A stretch of 64,000 nt of DNA from Nelumbo lutea (taxonomy: Eukaryota > Streptophyta > Magnoliopsida > Proteales > Nelumbonaceae). Location: the NCBI GenBank assembly GCA_022828595.1, contig JAKGHH010000001.1:138775017-138839016 (forward strand), in the 5' to 3' direction. The number at the start of each line of letters is the position of its first letter. Positions within the stretch are counted from its first letter, which is position 1. Shown here piece by piece: positions 10,554 through 22,159 of the stretch. The position numbers and the translations under genes are program-made. The notes beneath the pieces were generated by a model, which saw nothing but the letters and a program-made list of their open reading frames with translations, was not told the DNA's origin and searched no databases.

Positions 10554-12797
10554 TCAACTTGCTATCCTCTCTTTGATAAAATGTTTATCCACTTTGATAT
10601 GTTTTGTACGGTCATGTTGCACAAGATTGTGGGCAATGTTTATGGTTGCTTGATTGTCACAATAGATTCTCATTGGAGGATCAGCTTGGATACTTATCTC
10701 GGTCAATAAGGTCTTCAACCAAAGTAATTCTGACACTCCATGGGCCATTTCCCTATACTCTGTCTCAGCACTATATCGAGCAACAACAGATTGTTTCTTA
10801 CTTCTCCATGAAACAACATTACCTCCAACTAAGGTACAATAACTAGATGTAGATCTTTTATCATCAATAGACCCTACCCAATTTGCATCTGTGTAGGCCT
10901 CAACCTTTATATGCCCATGCTTGGAGTACAACATCCATTTACTAGGACATCACTTAAAATAAGTTGGGATTCTATTAACAGCCTTCATTTGGGAGGTTCT
11001 GGAATCATGCATATATTGACTGACCACCCTGACTGCATATGATATATCAGGTTTAGTCAAACTGAGATAAAGAAGACGGCCAACCACTCTCTAAAAGACC
11101 CCTTTGTCTAGAAGAACATCTCCTTCAGTAGTACTCAACTTGTGATTGGGATCAATTGGAGTTTCTACAGGTTTGCATCCTAATTTCCTAGCTTCATGGA
11201 GCAAATCAAGAATATACTTTCTTTTAGAGAGGAAGATTCCCTTCTTGGATCTTGCAACTTCAATTCCAAGAAATATTTGAGATCACCGAGATCCTTAAAT
11301 CAAAAATTCTGAAGCAAGAAAAGACTTTAACTGAGAGATACCTGAGATGTCATCCCCAATCACAACAATGTCATCAACATAGTCAATCGTCCATCGACCT
11401 TCCTTAAGAATAAAGTGTGATCAGCTTGAGACTGAGAGAATCCAATCTTCAAAACAACATTTCTAAATTTGTCAAACCAGGCACTTGGGATTGCTTGAGG
11501 CCATACAAAGATTTCTTCAGATGACAAACTTTCCCTTCACTATTAGGGAAGCTTACCCCAGGAGGTAAGTCCATATACACTTCTTGCAAATCCCCATTAA
11601 GAAATGCATTCTTCACATCCATTTGATATAAAGGCCAAGAGAAATGGGCAGCAAGTGTTATAACAACACAAATATAATTCATCTTAGAAATAGGAGCAAA
11701 GGTTTATAGATAATCAACTCCATAGGTTTGGCTATATCCTTTGGCTATAAGGTGAGTTTTATACCTTTCAATTGAACCATCAACTCTGTGCTTAATAGTG
11801 TACACCCACTTACACCCAATAGGAAACTTACCCTTGGAATGAGGCACAATATCCCAAGTTTGGTTCTTTAACAAGGCCTCCATCTCTTGGTTCATAGCTT
11901 CCTTTTAGTGACGAGACTGCATTGCTTTTGTATCACTGCGAGGAATAGAAATAGAGGAGATGGCAGAAATATAGGCATAGTAGGAAGGTGAGAGAGCATC
12001 ATACGACACATAATTGGTAATGGGATACTTGATACATGTTCTCTTTCCCTTCCAAAGGGCAATAAGGAGATCAAGATCAACGTGAGCAATAGAAGTACTA
12101 GGAAGTTCAAGATTACCGGAGTCCAAGTGATTAGATTATGGTGGGTGTTCAACTTCAGGAGCCACCCTCTTACTATGCCTAATGAAGAATTACTGCCAGG
12201 GTCGAGGCCGAAACACAGGAGGTGGAGGAGGAGGGGAAGGAATGCCCTCAATAAAAGGATGGGAGGAAGAAGAAGAACTAGTAGACACAAAAACAAGAAC
12301 AGGAAGGTAGAGTCCGATCTTCACTGGCAATTTCCCCCTGAGAGGTGGACGGGATAACTAAAAAGAGGATGAGGACTCAAGGAAGGTAACATCCTTTGAA
12401 ACATACCTCTGACCAGATTGAGGATCAAAACATCTATAACCTTTCTGAATAGGAGAGTAACCAATGAAGACACATTTAATAGACTTAGGATCAAACTTAT
12501 GTCTCAAAGGACTCATATCATGAACAAAACAGACACATCCAAAGACCTTGAGAGGTAAATTGAAGGTGGGTTCATCAGGAAGAAGAAGTTGCTGAGGGGG
12601 CCAAAGATTTAGCACCATTGATGGTATCCAGTTAATAAGATACACAGTAGTCTAGATAGCATCTTCCTAGAAACGAGTAGGAACATAAGCTTGGAACAAT
12701 AACCCACGAGCAACTTCAACCATATGTCTATTCTTCCTCTCAACAATGAGCAACCCCATTTTGCTATGGAGTATGACTACATGAGCTCTAGTGAACA
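10554..12797 (-). pseudogene. Copia-2 pol, C-terminal part (integrase end, RT, RNase H)
   Basis: High to low: integrase C-half with a degraded ERKNRHMVEVA region (about 12700-12790), MYLINWIPSMVL, then FGCVCFVHD to SKDVTFLESS (12358-12645). Next comes the linker with hydrophobic and Ser-rich frames at 11892-12296. RT starts with WDIVPHSKGKFPIGCKWVYT (11704-11895), then [20 protein letters not shown] (11449-11682); the YVDD region near 11380 is frameshifted. RNase H (YTDANWVGSI, DNQATINIAHN) lies at 10554-10934. Numerous breaks. Confidence 0.87.
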
Positions 12798-12802
12798 GTT
12801 CC

Positions 12803-12868
12803 AGTATAAATCTGCTGAATTAAAAAATATGAAACAAAAGTAGTTTCTTGAAGAGAAAAGGAAGAGAG
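12803..12868 (-). repeat. Copia-3 3' LTR remnant (66 bp)
   Basis: Matches the first 66 or so bases of the right LTR (15850-15915), from AGTATAAATCTGCTG to GGAAGAGAG. The remaining 266 or so bases of the LTR are deleted and RT coding sequence follows immediately. Confidence 0.85.
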
Positions 12869-14943
12869 ATCCCATGCTTGGATCTTGCAACTTAAATACC
12901 CAATAAGTATTTGAGCTCACTAAGATCTTTAATCTCAAATTCTTGCTGCAATGATTTTTTGAGATCATCAATCACCTCCAGATCATTTCTTGTCACCGTT
13001 ATATCATCCACATACACAATCAGAATTGACACCAGAGCATCTCTCCTCTTCACAAAGAGGGTGTGATCAGACTGTGTCTGTGTGTATCCAAAACGAATGA
13101 GTGCCTCTTTGAACCTGTCAAACCAAGCCCTAGGTAACTGTTTCAGTCCATACAGAGATTTTTTTATTCTGCACACCTTTCCTTTACCAACATTTTCATA
13201 AAAGCCTGTTGGAATGTCCATAAATACCTCCTCCTGTAAATCACCATTGTGGAAGGCATTTTTGACATCAAGCTGGAACAAGGGCCATGAATAGGTGGCT
13301 GCTAAAGATAAAAGGATACGAACTAAACTCATCTTAGCTACTGGTGCAAAGGTTTCCAAATAATCAACACCATAGGTCTGAGTATACCCTTTTGCTACCA
13401 ACCTTGCCTTGTACCTCTCTATCTTGCCATCGACCTTATACTTCACTGTGAATACCCATCTACATCCAACTGTCTACTCATCTGGGGGGAGATCAACTAT
13501 TTCCCAAGTTTGGTTTTTGACCAAAGAATCCTTCTCATCCTGTATGGCTGTTTTCCACTCAGGTTTGGAGAGAGCCTCAGTAACATTCCTAGGTATAGAC
13601 ACAGAGTCCAGAGAAGAAAGAAAATCATGGTAGGAGGATGATAAGTCACCGTAGGAAAGATGGTGTGAAATGCAATGGGTTGTACACTTTCTCTTCCCCT
13701 TACGAAGTGCAATGGGAAGATCAAGGCCAGTGGGATCAGTTGCAACAATGGTGTTAGGGATAGGAACATTGTCATCAGGAAACATAATAGGCTCAGACTC
13801 AAGAGAAATACCTAGAACTGTATCTGCCAAATTTGGAGTTTCAGAAGGACTGATAGAGAGTGGTGTAGGTTAAGGATGTGTGGAGTCAACCATTATCTAC
13901 CGGCACTGAAGTTTCTGTGAGGCTGCCCGTAGTGGCTCAAGTAATGACTGGAGGTGTAGGTGCTAGTTGAACTAATGGAGGCACCAAAGAAACAGGAAGA
14001 GGAACAGATTGTGAGTTCTCCTCCCCAAAACTCTCCCCTTGAGGAGAACAACTTGAGAAGAAGGTGAATTCAAAGAAGGTAACATCCATAGTGACAAATC
14101 TACTCCTCGACACTGGGTCATAACAACAATACCCCTTTTGGTTCTGAGCATACCCAAGAAAAACACATTTTTAGCCTTAGGATCCAAGTTCTTGTGGTGA
14201 GGGCCAAGAATGTGAACAAAGGAAACACAACCAAAAACCCTTAGAGGTATATGAAATATCTCCCCATCTGGAAAAAAGAAGACTAAATGGTACCTTAAAC
14301 TCCAAAGTTGGTTAATCAAATGCATGGCTGTAAGAACTGCATCTCCCCAGAATTGCACAGGAACTGAAGCACACACCATAAGACTCCTTGCCACCTCCAC
14401 AATGTGTCTGTTTTTCCTCTCAGCAACTCCATTCTGTTGTAGTGTATATGCACAACTGTTCTGATGAACTACACCATGTTCTAAGAGATACGTGGTCAGG
14501 TCCTACTCAAAGTACTCTCTGGCATTATCTGATCTAAAAGCCTTGGTTCTCACTCCAAATTGTGTGAGAACCATCTGGTGGAACTGTTGTACTAAGTTAG
14601 GAACCTCATCATGTGATCTCATCAAATAAATCCAAGAATATCATGTATATTCATCCACAAACAAGAGAAAGTAATGGAATCCTCCCATGGAAGGGATATG
14701 ATATGGCCCCCATACATCAGTGTGAACAATATTAAAAGCAGAAGTACTTCTTTTATTACTTGGTTTAAAAGACTGTCTACAATGTTTTCCTAACTGACAA
14801 CTCTCACACTCCAAAGTAGATAACTGAACAGACTCAAACAACTTTGGGAAAAAACATTTCAAAGAACTAAAAGAAAGATGTCCCAAGCGATTGTGCCAAA
14901 GAATAATCTGGTTCATTAACTCTAACCCACTACTACTTATCAC
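12869..14943 (-). pseudogene. Copia-3 pol without RNase H
   Basis: High to low: pre-integrase zinc region (LWHNRLGHLSF, CESCQLGKHC) and integrase start (HTDVWGPYHIPS) at 14641-14943; integrase middle with stops, 14400-14640; integrase C-half (FWGDAVLTAMHLIN) at 13972-14400; linker with LALRKGKRKCT and CISHHLSY at 13474-13830; RT ([29 protein letters not shown]-type motif, IVYVDDITVT) at 12892-13446. In-frame stops near 13470 and elsewhere. Ends abruptly at the 12868/12869 junction. Confidence 0.88.
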
Positions 14944-15002
14944 CTGATTTCACACTCCAAAGTACTTCTCCCTATTTCATACTTATCACCTGATTTCTTA
15001 AT

Positions 15003-15346
15003 TGATAGGCCCTGGCTTCATTTTTCTTCTGAGAATAGGTTTCAGCCACTTCATCCCAAATCTCCTTAGCAGTATTAGCCCATAAGAATTTTTTTGCAAT
15101 ATGAGTAACATGGAATTACACAGCCAGGACATTACCATGTAATTCTGATACACCCATCACTGTATTAGGTTTTTTCTCCTCCCCAGTGAGATACCCTAAT
15201 TTTCCATGGGCACTAATAGCCATCTTAGTTGATTGTGCCCACTCCAAATAATTTGTACCATCAAGTTTTACTGTAGTAATGATCCCAGACCCAAAAATAT
15301 CACTACTACCTCCAAAACCCAGTCCCACAGTACCGGTAGATTTCAT
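15003..15346 (-). pseudogene. Copia-3 gag, reduced
   Basis: MKSTGTVGLGFGGSSDIFGS begins at 15346 and is followed by the gag signature TTVKLDGTNYLEWAQSTKMA. Frame breaks follow at about 15115. Only a short stretch (EIWDEVAETYSQKK-like) continues to about 15003 before the sequence jumps to the pre-integrase at 14943. The zinc knuckle and protease are missing, so an internal deletion removed the gag C-terminus and protease. Confidence 0.8.
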
Positions 15347-15780
15347 TTCGGTATTTCAACTCTCCATCTTACTTCAAATAGTTTAACAGTAAGAAAAAAT
15401 AGATTGGAGACCTTCCAAAAATAATTTAATATCACACACAGAAACCAACCCTTCCGGAAGAAGAAAACCCTAGCTAGAGAGAAATCTCTCTCCTCCCCAT
15501 GCCTCCCAACAGAGAGAAGAGTGAATCGATCACTCTAAGGGGCTCAAAAAATTCCAAAAACCAAACCGCCCTCTTCAGAAAATCAAAAGAAAACTAACAA
15601 TACCTGGGTGCCCAAGATTAGATAAAAAACAAAGAGTCCAACTTTTCTGGGACTCTTCCCTGTACTCCAGTTCTTCCTGATTTTGATGTTGAACAGTAGA
15701 TCACCTTTCTGATGACTAAATCCCACCAAAAAATCCAAGAATTGGGCAATCTATAGCAGATCGATCAGCCCTTTACTACT

Positions 15781-15811
15781 TCATGCAGTCGGCTGATATA
15801 GGGCTGCATGA
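15781..15811 (-). other. Leader hairpin next to the Copia-3 primer site
   Basis: TCATGCAG (15781-15788) and CTGCATGA (15804-15811) form a perfect 8-bp stem. The CAGTCGGCTG core is shared with the Copia-1 leader hairpin at 5384-5418. It lies 27 bases from the primer site. Confidence 0.5.
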
Positions 15812-15837
15812 GAATGCTTCAATAAACCCTAGCCGAT

Positions 15838-15849
15838 GCTCTATTACCA
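15838..15849 (-). other. Copia-3 primer-binding site
   Basis: The plus strand GCTCTATTACCA gives TGGTAATAGAGC, one base off the initiator-Met tRNA primer site TGGTATCAGAGC if the central bases are aligned with a small change. It abuts the right LTR. Confidence 0.75.
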
Positions 15850-16181
15850 AGTAGAAATCTGCTGAATTAGAAAATATGAAAGAAAAGTAGTTTCTTGAAG
15901 AGAGAAGGAAGAGAGGAGAAGAAGAGAAGAAGAAAAGTTGAAAAGAAAAGAGAGCAATGATCTAGCCACCCCCTTCACTTATTATTTATATTAAAAATAA
16001 TAGAACAGTACAAAGACAACTATGCCCTTATAGGGTGGCAAAACATAAAACAACATATATACCACTCAAAAACATAATAAAAATTGGACTCACATAACTA
16101 CTATGGTCCCTACCTCCTATCTAACAACTAACATTAAACATCTACTCAGAAAAACATCATAAAACTGATTAATCTTCAACA
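15850..16181 (-). repeat. Copia-3 5' LTR
   Basis: 332 bp. In element direction it starts TGTTGAAGATT and ends TTTCTACT, just before the primer site. Same family as the Copia-0 LTR (6050-6385). Followed on the plus strand by the target duplication GTGCC. Confidence 0.88.
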
Positions 16182-16186
16182 GTGCC

Positions 16187-18071
16187 CCGTTCTTCAAGAA
16201 ACACACGAAGGTGGTTTTCAAAGTACTCCCTTGCATTGTTAGATCTTATTATTTTAATTCTTTTATCAAAATGGGCTTCCACCATATTCATGAAATTTTG
16301 AACAATCATAGGACCTTCATCACGTTGTTTCATCAAGTAGAGCCATATATATCAAGTGTAGTCATCAATGAAGAGAATGAAGTATCTATACCCACCCATG
16401 CACAGAATGGTATATGGGCCCCAAACATCATAATGAATCAAATGGAAAGCAACATTACTTGTTCTATTAATCGCAAAATATATGGTTCTACATTGTTTGG
16501 ATAAATGGCAAACTCCACATTGAGGATTCAAGTTGGACACTGAATTGAACAAATTTGGAAACAAAGGTTTTATAGACTTAAAGACATACGGCGAAGACGA
16601 CAATGCCATAATTGCAAAAAACTCAATTTCTCATTAGAACAAGACTCATCTCGGTTTAACAATCCATATTCTGAAGCTTCATCAAAAAGGCACACTCCAT
16701 TGATTTCATGCCCACTTCCAATCATCTTCCCCATGTTCACATCCTAAGAAACACAATGGGTAGGAAAAAAGGTTACAGAACAATTATAGGACTTGGTAAG
16801 AGAATTGACAGATAATAAGTTTTTATTCAATTGAGGAACATGAGGAACATATCGAAGGGAAATGTTATGGATATGTTTGACTTCTCCCTGACCCAAGATA
16901 GGGGTCTGAGATCCATCTACAACAGTAATCTTGCCCTTCCCAGGGGTTAGTTTGTATGAAGTGTGAAGGCATACCAGTCATATGGGCACTAGCCCTAAAG
17001 TCAACAATCCATGGGCTGGAGGTGGAACAAGCAAGTGTAGTACCTGTGTTAGCATATGCACTAGATGGATTACCAGAACAAGATGAGGAGGATGCCCCAC
17101 TCTTTTCCAAGTGCAATAGTAGACTCCGAAGTTTAACCATCATGTTAGAGGAGTCAATAGGTAGAATGGTCACATTAGAATATTGACCCTCATTACCAAC
17201 TATGGCTAAATGAGCATTGCCTTTCTTTCTAGTTTTAAACTTGTTTGGTTTCAAGTGAGGATTGAGTTTCCAACATCTTTCCTTAGTATGCCTCAGCTTC
17301 TTGCAATATTCGTAGATGAAATCATCAGATTTATCAGTAGTAGGATGCTTACTATCACTTGGCCTAGGCTTAGAGGATATAAAGGCAAAGTGTTCAATCA
17401 CAGCGGGTTGCATCATGGATGCCCTTCTACTTTCTTCCCCTTGCACAAGAGAGTAAGCAGTATCCAAAGAGACAATGCCTGTACTCAGAATATGCTGCCT
17501 AGTGAAATCAAACTCTTTATATAAGCCAGCTAAAAAGCCAAAGACCTTATTCTCCTCAATGTACTTCCTATATTGTTCGGAATCTATAGGGTCCTTTCAC
17601 TCAAAAGTTTTCAAATGGTCAATTCTTCCCAAAGAGATTGTAGAGAGGAGAAATACATAGCCACTGCTCTTTCCCCCTGACGCATACTACAAGCCTCTCT
17701 CCTAAGATAATATACTCTAGCAGTATTGTTAACCTTTGAGTAAGTGGCGCAACCCTGTCCCAAATATCTTTAGCAATCGAGAGGAACTTGTAGTTACGAG
17801 CAATGTGAGGTTGCATTCAACAGACCATCCAAGACATTACCAATGAATTATCCTGTTCCCACTTTGCAAACTTAGGTTCTTTAATTTTTGGCTTTACCTC
17901 CTTGTTTGTAATGAATCCTAACTTACCTCTCCTTGTGATAGTAAGTTTATCCAATTGGGACCACTCCAGAAAGTTGGTCCCATCAAGTTTTGCGGTGGTT
18001 ATCATACCACTGGAAACATCAACATTTCCAGGAAACACACCGGAACCCATTTTGGTGATTCCATACCTCAC
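16187..18071 (-). pseudogene. Copia-2 gag, protease and integrase N-half
   Basis: High to low: gag start at 18071 with ITTAKLDGTNFLEWSQ; gag middle in broken frames to 17600; zinc knuckle near 17320 read YEYCKKLRHTKERCW, where the first cysteine of CCHC has become tyrosine; protease near 17010 read WIVDFRASAHMTG, where the catalytic DSGA has become DFRA; pre-integrase zinc region (CGVCHLSKQC) and IHYDVWGPYTI at 16352-16609; integrase middle to 16187. Both key motifs are mutated, so the enzyme is dead. Confidence 0.87.
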
Positions 18072-18585
18072 AAAAAACTATTTCAGAAACCAAAAAACAC
18101 CCCAACTCCCAACCAAAATACAAACAAACCCAAAAGGAAGGTTCAAACTCGGTTAAAGGCTAGAAAAGGGGCCAAAAAGCTTGCTGGCAGCAAAATAAAG
18201 GGAGAAGAAAACTTCCAAAATTTTTTTATGGTTTAGAAAAATAGGGGACCACTTCCCGTCATTCCCAAAATATAAAACGGCCTAGAAGAACCAGGTTTTA
18301 CAAAATAAAAACCCATCAAACAAGAGAAACAAGCCTCTAAACCAAATATGGAATTTTTGCGATTTTTCACTTAAAAAATCCACAAAAAATCATAAAAACA
18401 TCAAACCACAATGAGACATATACCAAAATTCATCTAAAATCAGGGTGAATCCAACCATATAATTTTTAGACATTGCCACCACCACCTATACAGACTGTTG
18501 GCATCATCTAGTGACAGTCTGACGTCAGCAGCTCACCCTCTGAGCAAAAACAAGTAGATAAAGACTCTCCCATGACCTTCTAGTT

Positions 18586-18597
18586 GCTCTGGTACCA
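18586..18597 (-). other. Copia-2 primer-binding site
   Basis: The plus strand GCTCTGGTACCA gives TGGTACCAGAGC, one base from the initiator-Met tRNA primer site, placed just inside the right LTR. Confidence 0.85.
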
Positions 18598-18599
18598 AG

Positions 18600-18825
18600 T
18601 TATGATCTAGGCTTTATTGAGAAAGAAAACAAGAAGAGAAGAGAAGAAGAGAGAAAGGTTCAAATGGAGAAGAGAGAGTTACTATTCACTCTCTCAAACT
18701 TGGAATTTTATACTATTAAGAAAAATTACAAGAAAGCCATCATAAAGGTGCCTAACTACAAAAGAACACCCAAATACAAAAGAACAAAAAGACAAGAATA
18801 CCCTTGCATCCAAACAATCTGAACA
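18600..18825 (-). repeat. Copia-2 5' LTR
   Basis: About 225 bp matching 10195-10420, ending ATCTGAACA. It carries the same GA-rich block and the same AGAACAAAAAGACAAGAATA segment. Confidence 0.85.
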
Positions 18826-20066
18826 GATACATAGCAAAAGACATATATAGGAAGTATTTACAGAGGACTTTCCTTTACCTACCTACATTAGTGAGATTTC
18901 TTTTCCTTCCTTATCTTCCCTTGAGAACTTTCTTTAATTCTCTCTTTATCTTGGCTTTTCTTAACAATTTCTAAGAGTGGTATGCTCTATGACACAATTT
19001 TCTCCGAAGAGGAGCCAACCTCTAGCTTCTCCTTAAGGAGCTTAAATAGGGAGTGGGGTAGTTATGCAACTACCCCCTCCCCCTAGGTGAAGGACACCTA
19101 TCCCTCCCACTTAAAGAGAGGAACACCCATATGGGACACCTTTTAGTTTCGATCATTTAGCTAGCATACTAGCCCAACCCACTTATTTGGGTTATAAATG
19201 ATTTAAACATTATTGGATTAAAAATATTCCTTCAATAGTGCCGCCTTGAGCATTGTGGGCCTAGAATATGGGCATACAGGGCTCAAATAAGCAATTAGAG
19301 CCAATACTTATGGAAGTTTCATCATTAGAAAAGAATTGAGCCCAAATTAGAAGAGTCCTAGTATGATCAGGACTCTTGCAGTATCTCTCATCATACAAAA
19401 TCTGATATAATCTTACTTGATTGATTTGATGAGGCTTCATATTAACTCGTCTTGTTAAATTGAGAAGTCCAAGTGCAACTAGGACTTTCGATTTCATTAT
19501 GCTTGATGTTATTAACTGTATGGCTTGATTTGAACATTTTGAGGGTTAATCACAAATCTTCACAATTGGAAGAGTCTTAGTTGAAGGACTCCTTGATTTT
19601 ATCAAATTATCTTTGATTCACAGTTAAATCGTGGTCCTGATTTGATTTGACCAAGATGATTAAGCTCATAAAATAAGAGTCCTGAACTAAGTAAAATTTG
19701 TGGAGGAATCCTAGCTTGAGTAGGATTTTTTTTCAGAAATAATCATGTAATTCGGTTTTTCTTTTTTTTTCTTTTTTTTTTGCTTGGAAAATAAGAGTCC
19801 TAATCTGAATAGGATTCTTGCACCAGGAACCTGAAGTGATAAGGCCCAATTGTGTCTCCGGCCTAAATAATGGGGAATCTATTTCTTTTAATATAGCATC
19901 CAAAGATGGATGTGATTTATTCCCCCCTTTTTTTCATTTTTAATTGATTAAAATTTTAATTAAACATTAAGTGGGCCCTTGAGGGTATTTATGGTCCATT
20001 TGAAATATTATAAGGGGCAGAATTTGAAATCTTATTAAAATTTTGGGCATATATTTTCTTTTTATA
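18826..20066. other. SCYL2 intron 3, middle; no gene
   Basis: Intron or old repeat DNA. TAGTTATGCAACTACCCCC and flanking AGGAGC/GCTCCT pairs near 19010-19090 suggest a degraded transposon. There is a T-rich run at 19760-19780. No coding sequence is recognised. Confidence 0.4.
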
Positions 20067-20255
20067 TGTTTAAGAGGGCTTGGATTATACTTTCTTTTTA
20101 TTTAACCCCTTTTAGGTGTGGTCCCAACCCCTTAATGTGTTTAAGAGAGCTTGGGTTTATACTTTATTTTCATTTAACCCCTTTTAGATGTGGTCCCAAC
20201 CTCTTAATGTGTTTAAGAGGGCTTGGGTTTATACTTTGTTTGCATTTAACCTAGA
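20067..20255. repeat. Tandem repeat, about 71-bp unit, 2.6 copies
   Basis: Units begin TGTTTAAGAG at 20067, 20138 and 20210. Each continues through GCTTGG, TTATACTTT, ATTTAACC and, in the first two, GTGGTCCCAACC. The third unit is cut after about 46 bases. The copies differ at a few positions. Confidence 0.85.
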
Positions 20256-20528
20256 AGCCACTTTAGTATATATTTTTTCAATGATTAATTCTATTGTGTG
20301 GACCATCTCTTTTAAGATTCTAGAGTTCTTTTCTTCCAATAAACACCATAATATTGCTACCCTAGTGCATCTCCACATAATTTTTCATCTCCTCCTTGTT
20401 ATCGTGAAGAATGATTTCTTAAACAAACTCTTAATGTCAATTGGTTGAGTCCACCTGCAACCAAACATAGAGAAGACAAATTCCCAAATATTAGTAACAT
20501 AACGATAGGAGATTAGGAGGTAACATGT

Positions 20529-20749
20529 TGTGGAGACTTTGTAACTTGATGTATCTTATTAGTATAGTCACTGTTGTATATTACTTATACATCTTATTCT
20601 TCTTTTCTCTTTCAGCCCTATATGGGCATTATTGTAATTGTATATATATTTTAATATATAAAAAGACTCTTTGAGGTGGGGGTTAATACATTCTTGACAC
20701 CTCTAAGATTATTCTTGTTCTTTTCTCTATTCGGCCAAGAGTGTTGACA
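20529..20749 (+). repeat. 5' LTR of compact copia
   Basis: 221 bp, TGTGGAGACT to GTGTTGACA. It contains a TATA-like AATATATAAAAAG near 20655 and is followed directly by the tRNA primer site. Confidence 0.93.
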
Positions 20750-20779
20750 TGGTATCAGAGCAGGTTGCTCTTTGATCTA

Positions 20780-20821
<42 letters not shown>

Positions 20822-20954
20822 AACCTCACTAGAAGCAGTAATCCTGTCGTATTATGGCTGTTTTGATCAACCCTTTTCTGTTCAGTCTTCTTTGCACAAC
20901 CAGCAGAAGAGATTTCATTAGATCTCTCTTGGGAGACATTGGTTCGAGGCCAAA

Positions 20955-21241
20955 CTTCAGATTTGGTGTCGCCTAGACCAGATCTATTCTCCCTACAAAC
21001 AGCATCTGATTTGGTGAAGTTTTCGAAGGAGTTCTGATCTTCTTCTTGGGGCAGCAATACTATACAGTTTCCTTTTTTGGACTGCAACAGCTTTGGACTT
21101 CAGATCTGGTGTCACCTAGACCTGATCTATTATACCTACAAACAGCATCTGGTTTGGTGAAGTTTTCAAAGGAGTTCTGATCTTCTTCTTGGGGAAGCAA
21201 CACTGCACAGTTTCCTTTTTTGGACTGCAGCTTTTTTTGGA
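20955..21241 (+). repeat. Tandem duplication of about 143 bp in the element leader
   Basis: Unit 1 is 20955-21097 and unit 2 is 21098-21241. Both begin CTTCAGAT and pass through ACAAACAGCATCTG and GGAGTTCTGATCTTCTTCTT to TTTGGACTT. They differ at about a dozen positions, so the duplication is old relative to the near-identical LTRs. Confidence 0.9.
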
Positions 21242-21581
21242 CTTCAGGCCTTCTACATCAGCCTGCAATTTGAGTTTTTCTCTCCATATTGAAGGGTTCT
21301 CTCATGCTCTTCTTAACCCTACACTCAGGTTCTGGTTTGGAGATTTTTAAGGATAGTTTTCTCTCAATCGGCTGACGATCAACCTATAACCCTAGATCTG
21401 GTGTCGTCCTAAGGTTTTCTTGCTTCCCATTTATTTGATTTAGACTTCAGATTCATGTTTCAAAGGTTTTAGACTTGACAGTCTTAAAAACTTGATTTTT
21501 TTGAACTGTCTTCTTGAGTTCTTGATTGCTGAATTTGGTTGTCTCTGATATCCTTGTGCTTGGACTGCTGTTTTCTTGCTG

Positions 21582-21865
21582 AAATGGCCTCCAATAGAGA
21601 CAATATTATTCCTATAAAACTGGAAGGATCTACCTATGGAATTGACACTGCTGTTGTAGCACATGGGAGTAAGAAATCTACTATTGGTGGTGATTCTTTT
21701 GTTAAAGGTGATTCTTTGGCATCTATGATTGAGGAAAACATTCGACAATTGGTAACATCTGCTACTTCTGCTCTTTTTTCTATTGGCTTAACTGGTGAGT
21801 TTTCCAGTTATTGTGCTTCCCCTTCTCATATTTGGATCATTGACTTTGGAGCTACAACCACATGA
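21582..21865 (+). pseudogene. Gag/protease fragment of compact copia
   Basis: Begins MASNRDNIIPIKLEGS, a gag start, then jumps to IWIIDFGATTT, the copia protease active-site region with DSGA changed to DFGA. Most of gag and the zinc knuckle are lacking. Confidence 0.75.
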
Positions 21866-22159
21866 TAGGAGCCTACCCTAACCAACCAAGTAACCTTACT
21901 GAAACCCATCACAAACATATTGTTACTACCAATGGTGAAAAGTTAAACATCATTGGTAGTAGTGATTTTTGTCTCTTAAGCTTTCACCCACTGCTTCTTT
22001 CCTTCTTACCAAAACCCTTCTTGTTCCTAATCTCACAACAAATTTGATTTCTGTTGGCCAATTAGTTGCTGAAGGTAACATTCTCATCTTCTCATCTTCC
22101 CTCATTTGATATGTTAGAAGCACAACTTCTCAGAGATTGTTCTTTTCCTTCTCCTCTCT

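Larger units (their letters stand above)
12803..16181 (-). mobile_element. Copia-3: copia nested in the Copia-2 integrase, 3' end deleted
   Basis: Minus-strand element: right LTR 15850-16181, primer site 15838-15849, gag near 15003-15346, pre-integrase 14641-14943, integrase to 13972, RT 12869-13830. RT then stops after the RSKHGI motif and joins directly to a 66-bp LTR fragment (12803-12868). The RNase H region, polypurine tract and most of the 3' LTR are therefore missing. Target duplication: GTTCC at 12798-12802 against GTGCC at 16182-16186, one difference. The flanks rejoin the host integrase in frame. Confidence 0.9.
10191..18825 (-). mobile_element. Copia-2: full-length copia in SCYL2 intron 3, split by Copia-3
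   Basis: Minus-strand element: 5' LTR about 18600-18825, primer site 18586-18597, gag and protease 16865-18071, integrase N-half 16187-16609, integrase C-half through RNase H 10554-12797, polypurine tract at 10421, 3' LTR to 10420. Copia-3 (12803-16181) interrupts the integrase. Removing it with one copy of its 5-bp duplication restores the integrase reading (FLEERGTVH). Many stops and shifts make Copia-2 clearly older than Copia-3. No target duplication flanks Copia-2; GATAC follows the right LTR but is not found at the left. Confidence 0.9.
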
